In this document: piece by piece, positions 53,472 through 62,121 of the stretch
How positions within the stretch are numbered: the first letter of the stretch is position 1
How the letters are laid out: each line of letters opens with the position of its first letter
NCBI RefSeq assembly: GCF_020410745.1
Contig: NZ_CP084528.1
Coordinates: forward strand, 1,302,001-1,366,000
Length of the DNA stretch: 64,000 nt
Origin: Kaistella polysaccharea
GTDB lineage: Bacteria > Bacteroidota > Bacteroidia > Flavobacteriales > Weeksellaceae
Reading direction: 5' to 3'
The notes under the pieces: generated by a model
Seen by the model: only the letters and a program-made list of their open reading frames with translations
Database searches by the model: none
What the model was told of the DNA's origin: nothing
Program-made: the position numbers and the translations under genes

Positions 53472-53921
53472 ATGAAAAGAAATTTTTCATCTCTACTTCT
53501 TACAATTATTCTCATTTTCAGTCTTTTAAACATGCATTCCTGCACGGATCGTCAAGAAACGGTGCGTTGCTTTCCCGAGACGCCTATCAATGTGGTTCTC
53601 AATTTAAATCTGCCCGCTTATTTTAATCTGCAAACCGTTGGTGACTGGATTTATGTGAACGAGCAACAGTCAGGAACAAGAGGGTTGATCGTAGTTCGTA
53701 CCACAACTGGGTATAAAGTCTATGACCGTAATGCACCGCATATTTGCCCAGATGGCAATACAACATTAAGTGTACAGGATAACATCAAAATCACCTGTCC
53801 GAAAGACGGCGCCGAATGGATTTTATTAACGGGTGAACCAACAAAAGTCGCAACGGTACCGCCCAAAACCTATCCTTATAGTTATGATCGGAATTCAAAT
53901 ATTTTATCGGTTTATTACTAA
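53472..53921 (+). CDS. Rieske-like lipoprotein lacking cluster ligands
   Basis: A 149-residue lipoprotein (lipobox HSC, Cys24). Residues 80-120 resemble the two loops of a Rieske 2Fe-2S domain: NAPHICPDG and ITCPKDGAEW. The first loop lacks the cysteine two before the histidine and the second has Asp where His is expected, so a normal Cys2His2 cluster cannot form. It may be a non-cluster relative used for structure or binding. The frame begins 15 codons upstream; the start at 53472 fits the signal peptide. It lies 18 bases before dtd. Confidence 0.65.
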   Translation: MKRNFSSLLLTIILIFSLLNMHSCTDRQETVRCFPETPINVVLNLNLPAYFNLQTVGDWIYVNEQQSGTRGLIVVRTTTGYKVYDRNAPHICPDGNTTLSVQDNIKITCPKDGAEWILLTGEPTKVATVPPKTYPYSYDRNSNILSVYY

Positions 53922-53939
53922 GATTTTTATATTATCAAT

Positions 53940-54389
53940 ATGAAAGCAGTTATTCAGAGAGTTTCCGAGTCGAGCGTTAAAGTAGAAGGAAAAGTGGTGG
54001 GCGAAATCATAAACGGACTCAATTTATTGATTGGTATTGATGAAGGAGATTCTACCGGCGATGCAGACTGGTTAACACAGAAGATTTTAAACTTGCGAAT
54101 TTTTGGCGATGACGAAGGTAAACTCAATAAATCAGTTTTAGACATTACGGGAGAAATTTTATGCATCAGTCAATTTACTTTGATCGCTGATTACAAAAAA
54201 GGAAACCGGCCTTCTTTTATTAAAGCGGCAAAACCGGATCAGGCAATTCCCTTATTTGAATATTTTAAAGATGAACTCCGGAAATCGGGTTTAAAAATAG
54301 AAAGTGGTATTTTCGGTGCCGATATGAAGGTGTCCTTAATTAATGACGGCCCAGTCACCATTGTGATGGATTCCAAAACAAAAATCTAA
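53940..54389 (+). CDS. dtd: D-aminoacyl-tRNA deacylase
   Basis: DTD removes D-amino acids and glycine mischarged onto tRNA. The 149-residue protein shows MKAVIQRVSESSVKV at the start, CISQFTLIADYKKGNRPSF with the SQxT motif, and NDGPVTIVMDS with the cross-subunit Gly-cisPro motif near the end. It is the second gene of a plus-strand run that may extend to the alpha/beta hydrolase. Confidence 0.96.
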   Translation: MKAVIQRVSESSVKVEGKVVGEIINGLNLLIGIDEGDSTGDADWLTQKILNLRIFGDDEGKLNKSVLDITGEILCISQFTLIADYKKGNRPSFIKAAKPDQAIPLFEYFKDELRKSGLKIESGIFGADMKVSLINDGPVTIVMDSKTKI

Positions 54390-54415
54390 AATATCTACTT
54401 TTATTTTAAAAGCTA

Positions 54416-54922
54416 ATGAAATATATTATAATTCTATTATGGTTTTTGATGTTCAATTCCTGCGCGAAACCTGAAGCTGTAAAAGAATCTGCAGTTTCCG
54501 TTGAAAATAAAAGAATTGAATCTCTTAATGTAATCCGAACGAAAATTAATGACAGTATTGCTTTAAAAAACAGTCAAAATCGTTTAGGAAATCTTAGTGG
54601 TAATCATAAACTTAGTTTTTCAACAGATGGAATATCTACTTTTTATGGAACCATTACTTTCAAAAATACAGAACGTGATTTGTATGCGGTAAATGGCAAA
54701 GCAACCTCCGGAAAAAATTTTATCAGTATTAAAGGAGTTATTAAGAGAGTTTCGGCAAAACATTTAAATTTTGAGGGAGAAATTAAACAAAGCATTCATG
54801 GAAATTCCTTTAGCCGAACTAAAAAAACAACCTTTCTAGATGAAGGTAAAGGGAAATTTTGGCGACTACAAAATAAAGTAAATGGTGTAGGATTTGTTGA
54901 CTATATCGATATTTATTTCTAA
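54416..54922 (+). CDS. Hypothetical lipoprotein
   Basis: A 168-residue lipoprotein with lipobox NSC (Cys16), a charged linker and a beta-rich body with no domain I recognise (GNLSGNHKLSFSTDGIS, TFYGTITFKNTERD, FISIKGVIKRVSAKHLNFEG). Small lipoproteins of this kind are frequent in Bacteroidota. It lies between dtd and the hydrolase with gaps of 26 and 12 bases, so it is probably in the same transcript. Confidence 0.75.
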   Translation: MKYIIILLWFLMFNSCAKPEAVKESAVSVENKRIESLNVIRTKINDSIALKNSQNRLGNLSGNHKLSFSTDGISTFYGTITFKNTERDLYAVNGKATSGKNFISIKGVIKRVSAKHLNFEGEIKQSIHGNSFSRTKKTTFLDEGKGKFWRLQNKVNGVGFVDYIDIYF

Positions 54923-54934
54923 AAATTAATCACA

Positions 54935-55717
54935 ATGTTGAATTACGAAATTTCAGGAAGTGGAAAAGAACAATTGGTTTTGTTGCACGGTTTTATGGAA
55001 AATCTGACCATTTGGGATGAAATGGAAGCTTCCTTATCAAATAAATTTTCCCTTATCAAAATTGATTTGCCAGGACATGGAAAATCGAAAGTTTACTCAG
55101 AAATCCACACGATGGAATTTATGGCGGAAAAAGTAAAAGAAATTACAGACTTTTTAAATTTAGAAAACTTCCATTTATTAGGTCACTCCATGGGCGGTTA
55201 TGTGTCGCTCGCATTCGCAGAAAAATTCCCCGAAGTATTAAAAAGTATCACTTTATTTTTCTCCAGTTATTTAGCGGACGATGCGGAGAAAAAAGAACAA
55301 AGAGAAAAAAGTTTGCGCATTATTAAAGATGCTTTTCCAACGTATGTAAGTGCTGGGATTCCTAATTTATTTAATCCAAACGAAAAAGATTTTCTGGAAG
55401 GCAAAATAGAAAATGCAAAGAAAATCGCTTTATCCACGGAAAATGCTGGCGTTATCGCGGCAGTAAAAGGAATGATTGAACGTACAGACAAAACATCAGT
55501 CATTGAAAAGTTCGAAGAGAAAATACTCGTCATCGGAGGAAAACACGACAATGCTGTAAAAACTGAAATTTTAATTAAAAACTTACCAGACAAAACCAAT
55601 ATCAAATCTTATTTGCTAGATAGCGGGCACAATGGACATTGGGAAAAGCCAGAAATTTGTGCAGCAATAATCAATACGGAGCTTTTGCATCATCTACCCA
55701 AGCATTTTGTATTGTAA
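54935..55717 (+). CDS. Alpha/beta-fold hydrolase
   Basis: A 260-residue hydrolase with oxyanion-hole segment LLHGFMENLTIWDEM, the nucleophile elbow GHSMGGY, an acid region in GGKHDNAVK and the catalytic histidine in GHNGHWEKP. It is of the MenH-like or esterase type, but neighbours give no menaquinone context and the substrate is unknown. It is the last gene of the dtd run and ends in a terminator. Confidence 0.88.
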   Translation: MLNYEISGSGKEQLVLLHGFMENLTIWDEMEASLSNKFSLIKIDLPGHGKSKVYSEIHTMEFMAEKVKEITDFLNLENFHLLGHSMGGYVSLAFAEKFPEVLKSITLFFSSYLADDAEKKEQREKSLRIIKDAFPTYVSAGIPNLFNPNEKDFLEGKIENAKKIALSTENAGVIAAVKGMIERTDKTSVIEKFEEKILVIGGKHDNAVKTEILIKNLPDKTNIKSYLLDSGHNGHWEKPEICAAIINTELLHHLPKHFVL

Positions 55718-55731
55718 TACTTTATAGTTAC

Positions 55732-55768
55732 AAAAAAAGGTTGCCTTCAGTGACAACCTTTCTTTTTA
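55732..55768. terminator. Bidirectional intrinsic terminator after the hydrolase gene
   Basis: AAAGGTTG and CAACCTTT pair around a ten-base loop, with A and T tracts on either side. It also serves the convergent DHH gene. Confidence 0.82.
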
Positions 55769-55781
55769 TATTTACAAACCA

Positions 55782-56789
55782 TCAGAATTCTTCATCCTCA
55801 ATTTTTTCTTTAAAATCTTCGATGGTTTCCTCGATGGTTTTCATATACTTTCCACCGGCTGCGTTGATGTGACCACCACCATTAAAATATTTTCGGGAAA
55901 ACTGATTCACATCCACATCGTCTTTGGAGCGGAAAGAAATTTTTATAAAATCTTCATATAAATCCTCCATGAAAAATGCGGAAACCTTCGTCCCCATAAT
56001 ACTTAAACCATAATTCACAAATCCCTCCGTATCGCCTTTCTGGAAACCAAACTCCTTCAATTCATCACGTTTTAAATAAAGAATAGCAACCTTGCCGTCT
56101 TTAACAACCTCGATACGACCCAGAATTAAGGCCAGTAAGTGAAGTCTGGAAACAGTATTCGTATCCCAAGTATTTGAGGTGATCATTGCGGGATCGGCGC
56201 CTTTCTCAATTAAATTAGCGACGATCCGGTGCGTGGTCGCACTGGTTGACCGAAAACGGAAACCTCCGGTATCAGTCATTATTCCGGTGTAAAGACATTC
56301 AGCAATATCTTGATCGACCAAGTGTTCTTCACCAAGTCCTTGTATAAAATGGTAAACCATTTGACAGGTTGCAGGCACAGAAACATCAGAATAAACAAAA
56401 TTAAAATCATCTGGCTGCTGATGATGATCAATTAATATTTTTGTCGCACGGGCCTTCTCTAACCATGGTCCTACTAAATTTCCGCTTCTGTGGGACGCAT
56501 TAAAATCAAGAATAAAAATAACATCAGCGTTATAAATTGCTTCACCTGCGATTTTTCTCTTATAGTCTGCGATGATTATTTGCTTCGCACCAGGCATCCA
56601 TTTGAGGAATTTCGGAAAATCGTTGGGCACAATAACGTCAGCTTCTAAACCTTTATTTTTAAGAAAATGCTTCAATCCCAAACTAGACCCAATCGCATCA
56701 CCATCTGGATTATAATGGGTAATGATGACAATTTTATTTTCGGGAGTAAGTAAATTCTTGATTTCGGCAAGTTCTGTAGATGTAAACAT
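55782..56789 (-). CDS. DHH-family phosphoesterase (NrnA-like)
   Basis: A 335-residue bifunctional-type oligoribonuclease/pAp phosphatase. The DHH domain has THYNPDGDAIGSSLG, LDFNASHR and the name-giving LIDHHQQP; the C-terminal DHHA1 domain carries NGGGHINAAGG. NrnA degrades short oligoribonucleotides and may recycle pAp from sulfate assimilation; both activities are known in the family, not shown here. A full -7 element lies about 23 bases upstream. Confidence 0.92.
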   Translation of the reverse strand: MFTSTELAEIKNLLTPENKIVIITHYNPDGDAIGSSLGLKHFLKNKGLEADVIVPNDFPKFLKWMPGAKQIIIADYKRKIAGEAIYNADVIFILDFNASHRSGNLVGPWLEKARATKILIDHHQQPDDFNFVYSDVSVPATCQMVYHFIQGLGEEHLVDQDIAECLYTGIMTDTGGFRFRSTSATTHRIVANLIEKGADPAMITSNTWDTNTVSRLHLLALILGRIEVVKDGKVAILYLKRDELKEFGFQKGDTEGFVNYGLSIMGTKVSAFFMEDLYEDFIKISFRSKDDVDVNQFSRKYFNGGGHINAAGGKYMKTIEETIEDFKEKIEDEEF

Positions 56790-56811
56790 TCTGATGATAT
56801 TTTTAGAAGAG

Positions 56812-56819
56812 CAAAGATA
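56812..56819 (-). promoter_or_regulatory. Putative -7 promoter element of the DHH gene
   Basis: The minus strand reads TATCTTTG, a full consensus match. Confidence 0.5.
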
Positions 56820-56957
56820 AGGTTTGTTTTTATTTTTCGTCTTTCGAATTTTTCAAGTCCACTTTAATAATGACAAAATACATGTGAGAAGGTGGTTCAA
56901 CTCTTAAAATATATTATTTAGGGATTGCTGAACTAACTTAAAAAACTTAATATTAAA

Positions 56958-56988
56958 TTTGCAGAAAGTAAAAAGTTTTCTATCTTTG
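56958..56988 (+). promoter_or_regulatory. Promoter of rpmH
   Basis: TTTG (56958-56961), a 19-base spacer and TATCTTTG (56981-56988) match the -33/-7 consensus exactly, as expected of a strong ribosomal protein promoter. Confidence 0.75.
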
Positions 56989-57031
56989 CAATCTGAAAAT
57001 AAGATATAGTTTTTACTTAAAAATATAAGCA

Positions 57032-57190
57032 ATGCCAAAAAGAACATTCCAGCCATCTGAAAGAAAGAAAAGAAACAAACACGGATTCCGTGAAAGAATG
57101 TCTACCCCAAACGGTAGAAGAATATTGGCTGCTAGAAGAGCGAAAGGCAGAAAGAGTTTAACTGTAAGTGCACAGCGCGCTAAGAGATAA
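57032..57190 (+). CDS. rpmH: Ribosomal protein bL34
   Basis: The 52-residue basic protein reads [20 protein letters not shown] at the start and contains the family hallmark [20 protein letters not shown]. It is a small structural protein of the large ribosomal subunit. In this genome it is a single gene with a near-perfect promoter; the usual partner rnpA is not next to it, and ftsE follows after 159 bases. Confidence 0.97.
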   Translation: MPKRTFQPSERKKRNKHGFRERMSTPNGRRILAARRAKGRKSLTVSAQRAKR

Positions 57191-57349
57191 TCTCAGGAAT
57201 TATCATATAAGATTATGCTTGAAAAGTTATTTTTCAGGCATTTTTTGTTAGTTAAAATTTGCTAAATTGTAGCACGAAAAGAAAGTTTTATTTACTTTTG
57301 GATGGCTATTGCAGCACGCCCATTTTCATAAACTTCAATCAAACTTAAT

Positions 57350-58060
57350 ATGCCACATTCTTATCAGGAAGGCCAAGATGTTATTCGGCTGAAAAATGCC
57401 AAAATCGCACAGAAAAATTTTACCGTTCTCAACGATGTAAATCTCAATATTAAAAAAGGCAGATTCTGCTACCTCATCGGAAAAACCGGCTCTGGTAAAA
57501 GTTCTCTTTTAAAAACCCTTTACGGCCATATTCCACTTACAGGTGGACAAGGTAATATTGCGGGTTTTGATTTGGAAAAACTCAGAATGTCTGATATTCC
57601 CAATTTACGTCGGAAACTTGGAATTGTTTTCCAGGATTTTCAACTGTTACCAGACAGAACTGTAGAAAAAAACCTACGTTTCGTCTTGGAAGCTACAGGT
57701 TGGGAGGAAAAGAAGAAGATGGATGACCGCATCAACGAAGTTCTTGCAAGCGTAGGAATGAAGTCTAAAAAGCACAAAATGCCACATGAACTTTCTGGTG
57801 GTGAACAACAGCGTATTGCGATCGCTCGAGCGCTTTTAAATCACCCAGAATTGATATTGGCCGATGAACCGACCGGAAACCTGGATCCCGAAACTTCGAA
57901 CGAGATTATGACTTTGCTGAAACAGGTAGCATTCGAAAACGGATCTGCTGTGGTTATGGCGACTCATGATTATCATATGATTCAAAATTTCCCCGGAGAA
58001 GCGATCCGATGTGAAGACGGAAAAGTGACGGTCTTGAATACCGCGGAACTTTTCGAATAA
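57350..58060 (+). CDS. ftsE: FtsE cell-division ABC ATPase
   Basis: The 236-residue ATPase has Walker A GKTGSGKSS, Q-loop VFQDFQLLPDRTV (the DRTV segment is characteristic of FtsE), signature LSGGEQQR and Walker B LILADEPTGNLD. With FtsX it controls peptidoglycan hydrolases during division. ftsX is not adjacent, as is usual in Bacteroidota where the two genes are separate. Confidence 0.9.
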   Translation: MPHSYQEGQDVIRLKNAKIAQKNFTVLNDVNLNIKKGRFCYLIGKTGSGKSSLLKTLYGHIPLTGGQGNIAGFDLEKLRMSDIPNLRRKLGIVFQDFQLLPDRTVEKNLRFVLEATGWEEKKKMDDRINEVLASVGMKSKKHKMPHELSGGEQQRIAIARALLNHPELILADEPTGNLDPETSNEIMTLLKQVAFENGSAVVMATHDYHMIQNFPGEAIRCEDGKVTVLNTAELFE

Positions 58061-58080
58061 TCCACAAATCATTGAAACAA

Positions 58081-58110
58081 AAAAATCCTGTAATTGCTTA
58101 CAGGATTTTA
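58081..58110. terminator. Bidirectional intrinsic terminator between ftsE and accA
   Basis: AAAATCCTGTAA and TTACAGGATTTT pair perfectly around TTGC. Confidence 0.88.
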
Positions 58111-58131
58111 TATTTTATAGCGGTTTTTTAT

Positions 58132-59088
58132 TTAGCCCTTAAACTGGCCCATTGCAATAAATTTATCTTGCCGCTGAGTTTCCAGCTCTTTCCCAGTAAA
58201 TTTAGAAAACGCTTTTATATTTTGTAAAATGGATGTTTTCAAGTGATCGTATGCAACTTTAGGATCGTAATGCGCACCGCCAAGAGGTTCTTCAATAATT
58301 CCATCAATAAATTTTTCCTGCAAAGCATCTTCTGGAGTTAATTTCAACGCATTCGCAGCATCTTCTTTATGATCCCAATTTCTCCATAAAATTGATGAGC
58401 AACTTTCTGGCGCAATTACCGTATACCAGGTATTTTCAAGCATATATACTTTATTTCCAACGCCAATACCTAAGGCACCACCACTCGCGCCTTCGCCAAT
58501 AATATAAACGAAAATCGGAGTTTTAAGCATCGTCATTTCAAAAATATTTCGTGCGATAGCTTCACCCTGGCCTCGTTCTTCAGCTTCTAAACCAGGATAA
58601 GCTCCAGGAGTATCAATCAAAGAAATAACAGGAATATGGAATTTTTCAGCCAATTTCATTAATCTTAAAGCTTTACGATAACCTTCGGGATTACTCATTC
58701 CAAATCTTCGGAACTGTCTTTCCTTAGTTGTTCTTCCTTTCTGAGTTCCGATAATCATTACACTTTCTCCGTCGATGGTTGCTAAACCACCGATCATGGC
58801 TGGATCATCAGCAAAATTTCTGTCCCCGTGTAATTCCAGGAAACTGTCTTTATCTGTAATTCCTTTTATAAAATCTAAAGTGTAAGGACGGTCTGGATGA
58901 CGAGAAAGTTGCACTCTCTGCCACGGCGTAAGATGATGGTAGATTTCTTTCTTCTTTTCTATAATTTTATCCTCGATTTGCGAACAGGCGAGTTTTACGT
59001 CTACGCCACTTTCTTCGCCCACCAATGAACAGGTTTGATACTGATCCATCAGATCTTTAATCGGAAGTTCAAAACTTAAGTATTCCAT
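58132..59088 (-). CDS. accA: Acetyl-CoA carboxylase carboxyltransferase subunit alpha
   Basis: The alpha subunit of the carboxyltransferase that makes malonyl-CoA for fatty acid synthesis. The 318-residue protein contains [48 protein letters not shown] and [15 protein letters not shown], the CoA-binding and oxyanion segments. accD is not in the window. A -7 element lies about 23 bases before the start. Confidence 0.97.
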   Translation of the reverse strand: MEYLSFELPIKDLMDQYQTCSLVGEESGVDVKLACSQIEDKIIEKKKEIYHHLTPWQRVQLSRHPDRPYTLDFIKGITDKDSFLELHGDRNFADDPAMIGGLATIDGESVMIIGTQKGRTTKERQFRRFGMSNPEGYRKALRLMKLAEKFHIPVISLIDTPGAYPGLEAEERGQGEAIARNIFEMTMLKTPIFVYIIGEGASGGALGIGVGNKVYMLENTWYTVIAPESCSSILWRNWDHKEDAANALKLTPEDALQEKFIDGIIEEPLGGAHYDPKVAYDHLKTSILQNIKAFSKFTGKELETQRQDKFIAMGQFKG

Positions 59089-59110
59089 TTCAGTAATTAA
59101 GATTATGTTT

Positions 59111-59118
59111 CAAATTTA
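59111..59118 (-). promoter_or_regulatory. Putative -7 promoter element of accA
   Basis: The minus strand reads TAAATTTG in the 47-base gap between gltX and accA, so accA need not depend on the gltX transcript. Confidence 0.5.
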
Positions 59119-59135
59119 GGGAAAATTATAGGAAA

Positions 59136-60647
59136 TTAGGGAATATTATTGACTGCATTTTTAATCCTCGCGGCACATTCTTCTTTTCCAAGGATTTGCA
59201 TAATATCTGGAACATCGGGGCCTTTAAGTTCACCTACTAAACAGAGGCGCAAGGGCATCATCACCTTGCCCATTCCGACTTGGTGGCTTTCTGCGAAATC
59301 GTGAATCTCCTGTTTTAGAGTCTCATTTTCAAAATTAAAATCCAGCAATTTCTCCGCTAAATCTGTCATTAAGTTTACGGCGTTTTCGTTCCAAGATTTT
59401 TTCACCGCTTTTTCTTCATAATGGCTCGGAGCTTCAAAGAAAAATTTACCGTCTTCGTAAATGTCCTTTGCAAAAGTGGCTCTTTCCTTCATAAGCGGGA
59501 TAATTTTCAATAATTTTTCGTTACCTGAATTAACCAGAGCGCTATTTTCTGTATTCTTCAATAGTGATAAAACTTCATCATCTGATTTCGATTTTAAATA
59601 TTGCTGGTTAAACCATTCAGCTTTTTCTTTTGAAAATCGGGCGCCAGCTTTATGTACTTTATGAAGATCAAATTCATTGACCATTTCTTCTAAAGTCAAA
59701 ATCTCACGATCATTGGCCGGACTCCAACCAAGAAGCGCAACCATGTTTATAAATGCATCGGGCAAATAACCTTCTTCACGATACCCTTTTGATATATTCC
59801 CTGTTTCCGGATCTTTAAAATTTAAAGGAAATACGGGGAATCCGAATTTATCACCATCTCTTTTGCTGAGTTTTCCTTTGCCTTCGGGTTTTAAAATTAA
59901 AGATAAATGTGCAAACTGCGGTCTTTCCCAGCCCATCGCTTCATACAACAAATAATGAAGACCAAGAGAAGGCAACCATTCTTCACCACGAATGACGTGA
60001 GAAATTTCCATTTCATGATCATCGACTATATTTGCAAAATGATAGGTTGGCATGCCGTCATTTTTAACCAAAACTTTATCATCTAAACTGTTTGTATTGA
60101 CGGAAAATTTCCCCCGGATAATATCTTCGAGATTTAAAATACGATCTACAGGCATTTTAAAACGCACCACATACGGAACTTTTTCATCTATTAATTTCTG
60201 AACCTGCTCTTTTGAAAGGGTCAAAGAATTTTTAAGTCTATTTCTGGTGATATAATTATAGGCGAAGACCTCTCCATTCTGTTCAAATTCTTTTCGAATT
60301 TCATCCAAATCTTCGGGCGTATCAAAGGCAATATAGGCATAATCAGTTTTCAGAAGTTCTGCCAAATGTTTATCGTAAATCTCGCGTCGCTCAGATTGGC
60401 GATATGGAGCAAATTTCCCCCCGTGCTTTGGACTTTCGTCGGGAATAATTCCACACCATTCCAAGGCTTCCATAATATATTCCTCAGCACCTTCTACATA
60501 TCTGGCAGTATCAGTATCTTCAATTCTTAAAACGAAATCACCTCCCTGGCTTTTTGCAAAAAGATAATCGTATAAGGCTGTTCTTACGCCACCCAAATGT
60601 AAAGGTCCCGTTGGACTTGGTGCAAAACGCACTCTAACTTTGCTCAT
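59136..60647 (-). CDS. gltX: Glutamate--tRNA ligase
   Basis: A class I aminoacyl-tRNA synthetase of 503 residues. The HIGH-equivalent motif is FAPSPTGPLHLGG, the KMSKS-equivalent is GKLSKRDGD, and the C-terminal anticodon-binding domain is full length. Whether it also charges tRNA-Gln cannot be judged here. The frame extends eight codons upstream, but MSKVRVRFAPSP matches the family start and a -7 element sits 22 bases before it. Confidence 0.96.
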   Translation of the reverse strand: MSKVRVRFAPSPTGPLHLGGVRTALYDYLFAKSQGGDFVLRIEDTDTARYVEGAEEYIMEALEWCGIIPDESPKHGGKFAPYRQSERREIYDKHLAELLKTDYAYIAFDTPEDLDEIRKEFEQNGEVFAYNYITRNRLKNSLTLSKEQVQKLIDEKVPYVVRFKMPVDRILNLEDIIRGKFSVNTNSLDDKVLVKNDGMPTYHFANIVDDHEMEISHVIRGEEWLPSLGLHYLLYEAMGWERPQFAHLSLILKPEGKGKLSKRDGDKFGFPVFPLNFKDPETGNISKGYREEGYLPDAFINMVALLGWSPANDREILTLEEMVNEFDLHKVHKAGARFSKEKAEWFNQQYLKSKSDDEVLSLLKNTENSALVNSGNEKLLKIIPLMKERATFAKDIYEDGKFFFEAPSHYEEKAVKKSWNENAVNLMTDLAEKLLDFNFENETLKQEIHDFAESHQVGMGKVMMPLRLCLVGELKGPDVPDIMQILGKEECAARIKNAVNNIP

Positions 60648-60668
60648 TTTCTTTAAAATTTTAAGGTA

Positions 60669-60676
60669 CAAATTTA
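60669..60676 (-). promoter_or_regulatory. Putative -7 promoter element of gltX
   Basis: The minus strand reads TAAATTTG, between the two possible gltX starts and the divergent cupin gene. Confidence 0.5.
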
Positions 60677-60794
60677 CTGAAAAAATACTGTTTGATCTCT
60701 TTATAATTGCTGTTTTAGAGATTCAGACGAGCTCCGGAAAGAATTGTTTTTTGAAAGACAAATAAATGTAAACAGTGTGTTTGATAAAATTACT

Positions 60795-60802
60795 TATTTT
60801 TG
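60795..60802 (+). promoter_or_regulatory. Putative -7 promoter element of the cupin-glycosyltransferase unit
   Basis: TATTTTTG is a full match 18 bases before the ATG at 60821, which is therefore preferred to an upstream in-frame start. Confidence 0.5.
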
Positions 60803-60820
60803 CAGTTAAATAGTGGTTAT

Positions 60821-61165
60821 ATGTTAGAAATTGGGGAAAGACCGTGGGGCAAATATTATGTTTTGGAAGATGAACCGCATTTTAAATTAAAGAGAATTGA
60901 AGTTCAGCCTGGTCAACGCCTGTCTTATCAATACCATCAACACCGCCAGGAATGCTGGACGATTATTGAAGGTGAAGCAGTAGTTACGCTGGATGATAAG
61001 GAACATTTATTAAATTATGGAGAAAGCATTTTAGTTCCCTTAGGTGCGAAACACAGAATCGAAAACAGAGGTTCCGAACTACTGGCTTTCATAGAAGTTC
61101 AGACCGGAACTTATTTTGGAGAAGATGACATCGTTCGGTTATTGGATGATTATGAAAGAAAGTAA
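60821..61165 (+). CDS. Cupin, mannose-6-phosphate isomerase type II C-terminal-like
   Basis: A 114-residue single cupin with RPWGKYYVLED, QPGQRLSYQYHQHRQECW (metal-binding histidines and Glu) and VPLGAKHRIENRG (second histidine). It corresponds to the isomerase half of GDP-mannose pyrophosphorylase/phosphomannose isomerase fusions. Stand-alone versions may supply mannose precursors for surface glycans, which fits the three glycosyltransferase genes that follow. It is eight bases from the next gene. Confidence 0.88.
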   Translation: MLEIGERPWGKYYVLEDEPHFKLKRIEVQPGQRLSYQYHQHRQECWTIIEGEAVVTLDDKEHLLNYGESILVPLGAKHRIENRGSELLAFIEVQTGTYFGEDDIVRLLDDYERK

Positions 61166-61173
61166 CCGGTATC

Positions 61174-62112
61174 GTGAAGCTCAACAAACAAAATAAGATA
61201 TTTTATTATTTTAGATCTTTTTCCAGGATTTATATTCCTTCTACTTCTTTTAATTCTAAAATCAAGCACCTAAAATCCAAATTAAATTCTCAGAATATTG
61301 CCGCTGCGGAAACCAGGATTGCTTATTACAACAAGCATGAATCTATTGCTTCAACTTCTCACAAATACACTATTAAGGATTTAAAAGATCCGAAAACGCC
61401 CAAAGCGTATTACTTTGATTCTTATGAATATGCGCGGTATTTTAATCCAAATACACCGCTAAACTTTGTCTTTGGTGATGTGACGGAAGTTCCAGAAGTT
61501 CCCAGTATTGTAAAGTCCAGACCTATTTCTGAAAATAATCAAAACAGCATTCTATTAAATTTAGATAAAGCGCGCCATTTTGTATTTGTTCAGAATGATA
61601 AAAATTTTCTTGAAAAAAAACCCTCTTTATTTGGAAGAGCTGCGGTTTATCAAGAACATCGGTATCTCTTTTTCGACCTGTATTTTGATCATCCTCTCTG
61701 TAATATCGGGCAAGTGAATAAAACAGGTGGAAATCCCAAGTGGCTAAAACCTAAAATTTCAATAGAAAAACACTTAGAATACAAATTTATTTTGAGTTTG
61801 CAAGGAAATGATGTGGCAACCAATCTAAAGTGGATTATGTCTTCTAATTCCATCGCAGTAATGCCGAAACCAACTTTAGAAACTTGGTTTATGGAAGGAA
61901 AATTAATCGGTGGAAAACATTTTATAGAAATAAAAAGTGACTACTCTGACCTAGAGGAACAATTAAATTTTTACAACGAAAACCCAGATGAATGCTTGAT
62001 GATCATCGAAAATGCGCACGCACATTGCAGACAATTTTTTAATAAAGATGTGGAAGACTATTGCAGTTTAAGAGTGTTGGAAAAATATTTTTATAATACT
62101 AAATCCATGTAA
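61174..62112 (+). CDS. Glycosyltransferase family 90 (LpsA/CAP10-like)
   Basis: A 312-residue cytosolic enzyme whose C-terminal half has the GT90 signature: LQGNDVATNLKWIMSSNSIA, KPTLETWFMEGKL, HFIEIKSDYSDLEEQL and a late HCRQFF. GT90 proteins transfer glucose, xylose or related sugars to surface polysaccharide or LPS. The start codon is GTG at 61174; no ATG lies near in frame, and the spacing to the cupin gene (eight bases) supports this start. Confidence 0.82.
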   Translation: MKLNKQNKIFYYFRSFSRIYIPSTSFNSKIKHLKSKLNSQNIAAAETRIAYYNKHESIASTSHKYTIKDLKDPKTPKAYYFDSYEYARYFNPNTPLNFVFGDVTEVPEVPSIVKSRPISENNQNSILLNLDKARHFVFVQNDKNFLEKKPSLFGRAAVYQEHRYLFFDLYFDHPLCNIGQVNKTGGNPKWLKPKISIEKHLEYKFILSLQGNDVATNLKWIMSSNSIAVMPKPTLETWFMEGKLIGGKHFIEIKSDYSDLEEQLNFYNENPDECLMIIENAHAHCRQFFNKDVEDYCSLRVLEKYFYNTKSM

Positions 62113-62121
62113 ATTTGAAAC

